This document shows, in pieces, positions 5,209-6,587 of a DNA stretch of 6,587 bases (its first letter is position 1; each line of letters starts with the position of its first letter). The translations under genes were made by a program, and so were the position numbers. This stretch comes from Candidatus Undinarchaeales archaeon SRR5007147.bin71 (GTDB lineage: Archaea; Undinarchaeota; Undinarchaeia; Undinarchaeales; Undinarchaeaceae). The stretch covers positions 1 through 6,587 of the forward strand of contig DVAE01000028.1 of the NCBI GenBank assembly GCA_014189675.1, in the 5' to 3' direction. The notes under the pieces were generated by a model, which searched no databases, was not told the DNA's origin, and saw nothing but the letters and a program-made list of their open reading frames with translations.

Positions 5209-5706
5209 ATGGCAAAAAAATCAACAGCCAATAAAGGAAAGAAAAACGGCAAAGGAAAGCTCACAATGAAACACAGGGAGCTTATCGAAGATGCCGGCTG
5301 GTTTAACGCTGGGATTATTATTGAAGTTCAGGGTAATAGCAAGGAGCATGTAAGTTCCACTCTTGAAGCTCTTGTAGAGCGCCTTGGAAAGGAAGAAGAT
5401 GTCAAAATCTACAGTACAGATTACGACGAAATGCAGGAATTTAAAGACGGCTTTTTCTCACTTATGGTGGATACCAGATTCATCACAAAGGACTTCGGAA
5501 GGCTGGTCCACATAGCCCTTCTCTACTCACCATCAGTATTCGAGATATACAGCGATAAGAAAGATGTCGAAATCGCTATCGGTGACGCCCAAAACATACT
5601 CGTTGACGTGTCAAATCTTGTCAACAGGCTGGCTCACCAAGTCTTTATTCTGAAAGGACACATAAACAGACTGGAATCTGGTGAAAAAAATGGAAAATCT
5701 GCCTAA
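5209..5706 (+). CDS. conserved archaeal protein of unknown function
   Basis: 165 residues, cytosolic, with no signal peptide. Residues 1-23 are a Lys/Gly-rich basic tail (nine lysines), which could bind nucleic acid. The folded part starts near WFNAGIIIEVQGNSKEHVSSTLEALVERL as strand-helix and continues with a second strand (VKIYSTDYDEM), a third (FFSLMVDTRFI), a segment LLYSPSVFEIYSDKKDVEIAIGDAQNILVDVSNL and a long C-terminal helix (125-156). The order resembles a ferredoxin-like alpha-beta fold followed by a helix. The 'PS-EI' and 'AQN-L-D' spots match a family I recall from DPANN archaea, with no known function. It begins 23 bases after the hydrolase stop and lacks a well-placed TATA box, so it may be cotranscribed. 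A possible box, CATATAATT at 5162-5170, would give a leader of about 15 to 20 bases. ATG 5266 is an alternative start. Confidence 0.75.
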   Translation: MAKKSTANKGKKNGKGKLTMKHRELIEDAGWFNAGIIIEVQGNSKEHVSSTLEALVERLGKEEDVKIYSTDYDEMQEFKDGFFSLMVDTRFITKDFGRLVHIALLYSPSVFEIYSDKKDVEIAIGDAQNILVDVSNLVNRLAHQVFILKGHINRLESGEKNGKSA

Positions 5707-5722
5707 AAGGCTCACAGAAACC

Positions 5723-5730
5723 TTTATATA
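5723..5730 (+). promoter_or_regulatory. strong TATA box of the S-layer gene
   Basis: TTTATATA preceded by a BRE-like cagaaacc, 16 bases past the upstream stop. A start site about 25 bases downstream of its centre falls near 5752, giving a 5' leader of roughly 75 to 80 bases before the ATG at 5830. Confidence 0.65.
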
Positions 5731-5765
5731 CTAAACTTACGTGTTCTGATGATAACACAGGCTGT

Positions 5766-5801
5766 GTTTTTGTTTTGTTTTACAAAAAACAAAGCAGAAA
5801 C
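5766..5801 (+). promoter_or_regulatory. 16-bp hairpin in the S-layer mRNA leader
   Basis: Bases 5766-5781 pair continuously with 5786-5801 around the loop ACAA (5782-5785): three G-C, eleven A-U and two G-U pairs, with no mismatch. The 5' arm is a U-rich tract (tttttgttttgtttt). A smaller 6-bp hairpin, 5754-5759 with 5763-5768, begins about at the predicted mRNA 5' end and competes for bases 5766-5768. Likely roles are mRNA stability, attenuation or termination of the upstream transcript. Confidence 0.6.
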
Positions 5802-5816
5802 TGGCCGCCTAAAATA

Positions 5817-5821
5817 GGAGG
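5817..5821 (+). promoter_or_regulatory. Shine-Dalgarno site of the S-layer gene
   Basis: GGAGG with eight bases before the ATG at 5830, an ideal match and spacing. It is the only clear ribosome binding site in the window and fixes the S-layer start. Confidence 0.9.
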
Positions 5822-5829
5822 AAAAAAAT

Positions 5830-6587
5830 ATGCAAAACCTATGGAAGAAAGTTGGAGCAGCTTTCGGCAGTGCCGTAATGATCGGTGCAACACTTGCCGG
5901 TGCAGCTCTAGCTCAGACAGGTTCTGACCTCGGGGACTATAATGATCTTGTAGTCACTGATGGCGCAGTAAGTGCGCTATACGTTGTAGGAGCAAACGCA
6001 GCAACAGCTGACGTTGTTTCCGCAATGGGTCTGACTGCATGGGCCGGTAACCAGCAGGTTTCCGGAACTGCAGCAGGCGCAGGAACTGTCACTTTGACAC
6101 CGCTAAAGGCTAGCGCCGAGGGTGTAACAAGACACGTTGAGATTGACCACCATGCAGAGCAGGCATACGAGTTCTCAACAACCGCAACAAGCGACAAGCT
6201 TGCTGGAGAAACATACGCTTCAGGAGACAGCCTTGTTGACTTCCTTTACAGCCACAAGGGCAAGGGAGCAATATATGTCAACAGTACAACATACAACTGG
6301 CATGAAGAGCTTGTCATTGATCTGAGCGACTTCAACGTTTCCAGAGACACACTTGACTCAAATGCTGGAGACCAGTACGACGAGATTTTCATGTCTGTCG
6401 AATCTGGTTCTCTGCAGTACAAGTGGACCTTTGATAACAGCCAGGAACTTGGAAACCTCGACCTACAGGGCGAGAAGATGTGGTTCATGGGAGAGGAGTA
6501 CACAATTGTCTCCGTTACCGGAACCAAGGTCAAGCTAGGAGCATCAGATGCTGAGCTTGTTCTAACATCTGCAAATCCAAGTGCAAC
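5830..6587 (+). CDS. S-layer protein, N-terminal part (3' end outside window)
   Basis: The frame runs open from the ATG to the window end, giving 252 complete codons. A Sec signal peptide is clear: basic MQNLWKK, a hydrophobic core GAAFGSAVMIGATLAGA and an ALA cut site at residue 28. The mature start QTGSDLGDYNDLVVTDGAVSALYVVG fits the N-terminal S-layer domain of Methanococcales-type proteins (PF05123), where GDYP-like and 'VVG-NAA--DV--A' segments recur. The rest is Thr/Ala/Gly-rich beta sheet with several acidic patches and two sequons (NST at 151, NVS at 169). The protein should assemble into the surface lattice and be among the most abundant in the cell. Expression signals agree: strong TATA box, structured leader, perfect GGAGG. 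The domain call is from recognition of motifs; the missing C-terminus would normally carry an anchor or second domain. Confidence 0.85.
   Translation, partial: MQNLWKKVGAAFGSAVMIGATLAGAALAQTGSDLGDYNDLVVTDGAVSALYVVGANAATADVVSAMGLTAWAGNQQVSGTAAGAGTVTLTPLKASAEGVTRHVEIDHHAEQAYEFSTTATSDKLAGETYASGDSLVDFLYSHKGKGAIYVNSTTYNWHEELVIDLSDFNVSRDTLDSNAGDQYDEIFMSVESGSLQYKWTFDNSQELGNLDLQGEKMWFMGEEYTIVSVTGTKVKLGASDAELVLTSANPSA

Noticed and set aside
5701-5711. GCCT-AAA-AGGC hairpin over the stop codon of the 5209-5706 gene as a terminator
   Set aside because: Only four pairs and no U-tract directly after it.
5937-6533. Open minus-strand frames opposite the S-layer gene (5937-6197, 6246-6533) and plus-strand frames at 6137-6325 and 6353-6538
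   Set aside because: They lie inside the S-layer coding region, lack promoters and recognisable domains, and reflect its Thr/Ala/Gly-rich codons.
1-6587. CRISPR array, insertion sequence, toxin-antitoxin or defence operon
   Set aside because: No spaced direct repeats, terminal inverted repeats, transposase, nuclease or small paired genes with matching motifs were found.

Overview
The window looks like a gene-dense archaeal chromosome segment. Genes sit on both strands with gaps of a few dozen bases or less. Nearly every start codon lies about 27 to 31 bases downstream of a TATA-like box, with no ribosome binding site between them, which is the pattern of leaderless archaeal transcripts. The tRNA encodes no CCA, and the window ends in an S-layer gene of the kind known from Methanococcales and several DPANN groups. 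The genes that have recognisable relatives (a DUF192 protein, a COG2426 membrane protein, archaeal proteins of unknown function) also suggest a small-genome archaeon, perhaps DPANN. The taxonomic call is an inference from gene style, not from a marker gene.

Layout from left to right: the tail of a membrane protein and a tiny two-helix membrane protein (1-229); a single-domain cupin (+); a proline-rich, coiled-coil protein (+) whose stop codon shares a CTAG with the stop of a DUF192 protein (-); a 33-base divergent promoter region; a COG2426 small multidrug export-type membrane protein (+); a protein with a faint resemblance to the CheD/NTAN1 cysteine hydrolases and a tandem-repeat tail (+), which runs 8 bases into a four-helix membrane protein (-); tRNA-Thr(CGT) (-); a membrane-anchored, heavily sequon-bearing alkaline phosphatase superfamily hydrolase with a CARDB-like C-terminus (+); a conserved archaeal protein of unknown function (+); and the 5' part of a secreted S-layer protein (+), cut by the window end.

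Two themes stand out. The right third is about the cell surface: an extracellular phosphodiesterase or phosphotransferase-like enzyme lies close to the S-layer gene, with one intracellular protein of unknown function between them. The S-layer gene also differs from all its neighbours in its expression signals: a strong TATA box, a leader of roughly 75 to 80 bases with a 16-bp U/A-rich hairpin, and a perfect GGAGG ribosome binding site. Most of the other genes appear leaderless. No mobile element, CRISPR array or clear sign of horizontal transfer was seen. There is no gene-free stretch longer than about 125 bases.
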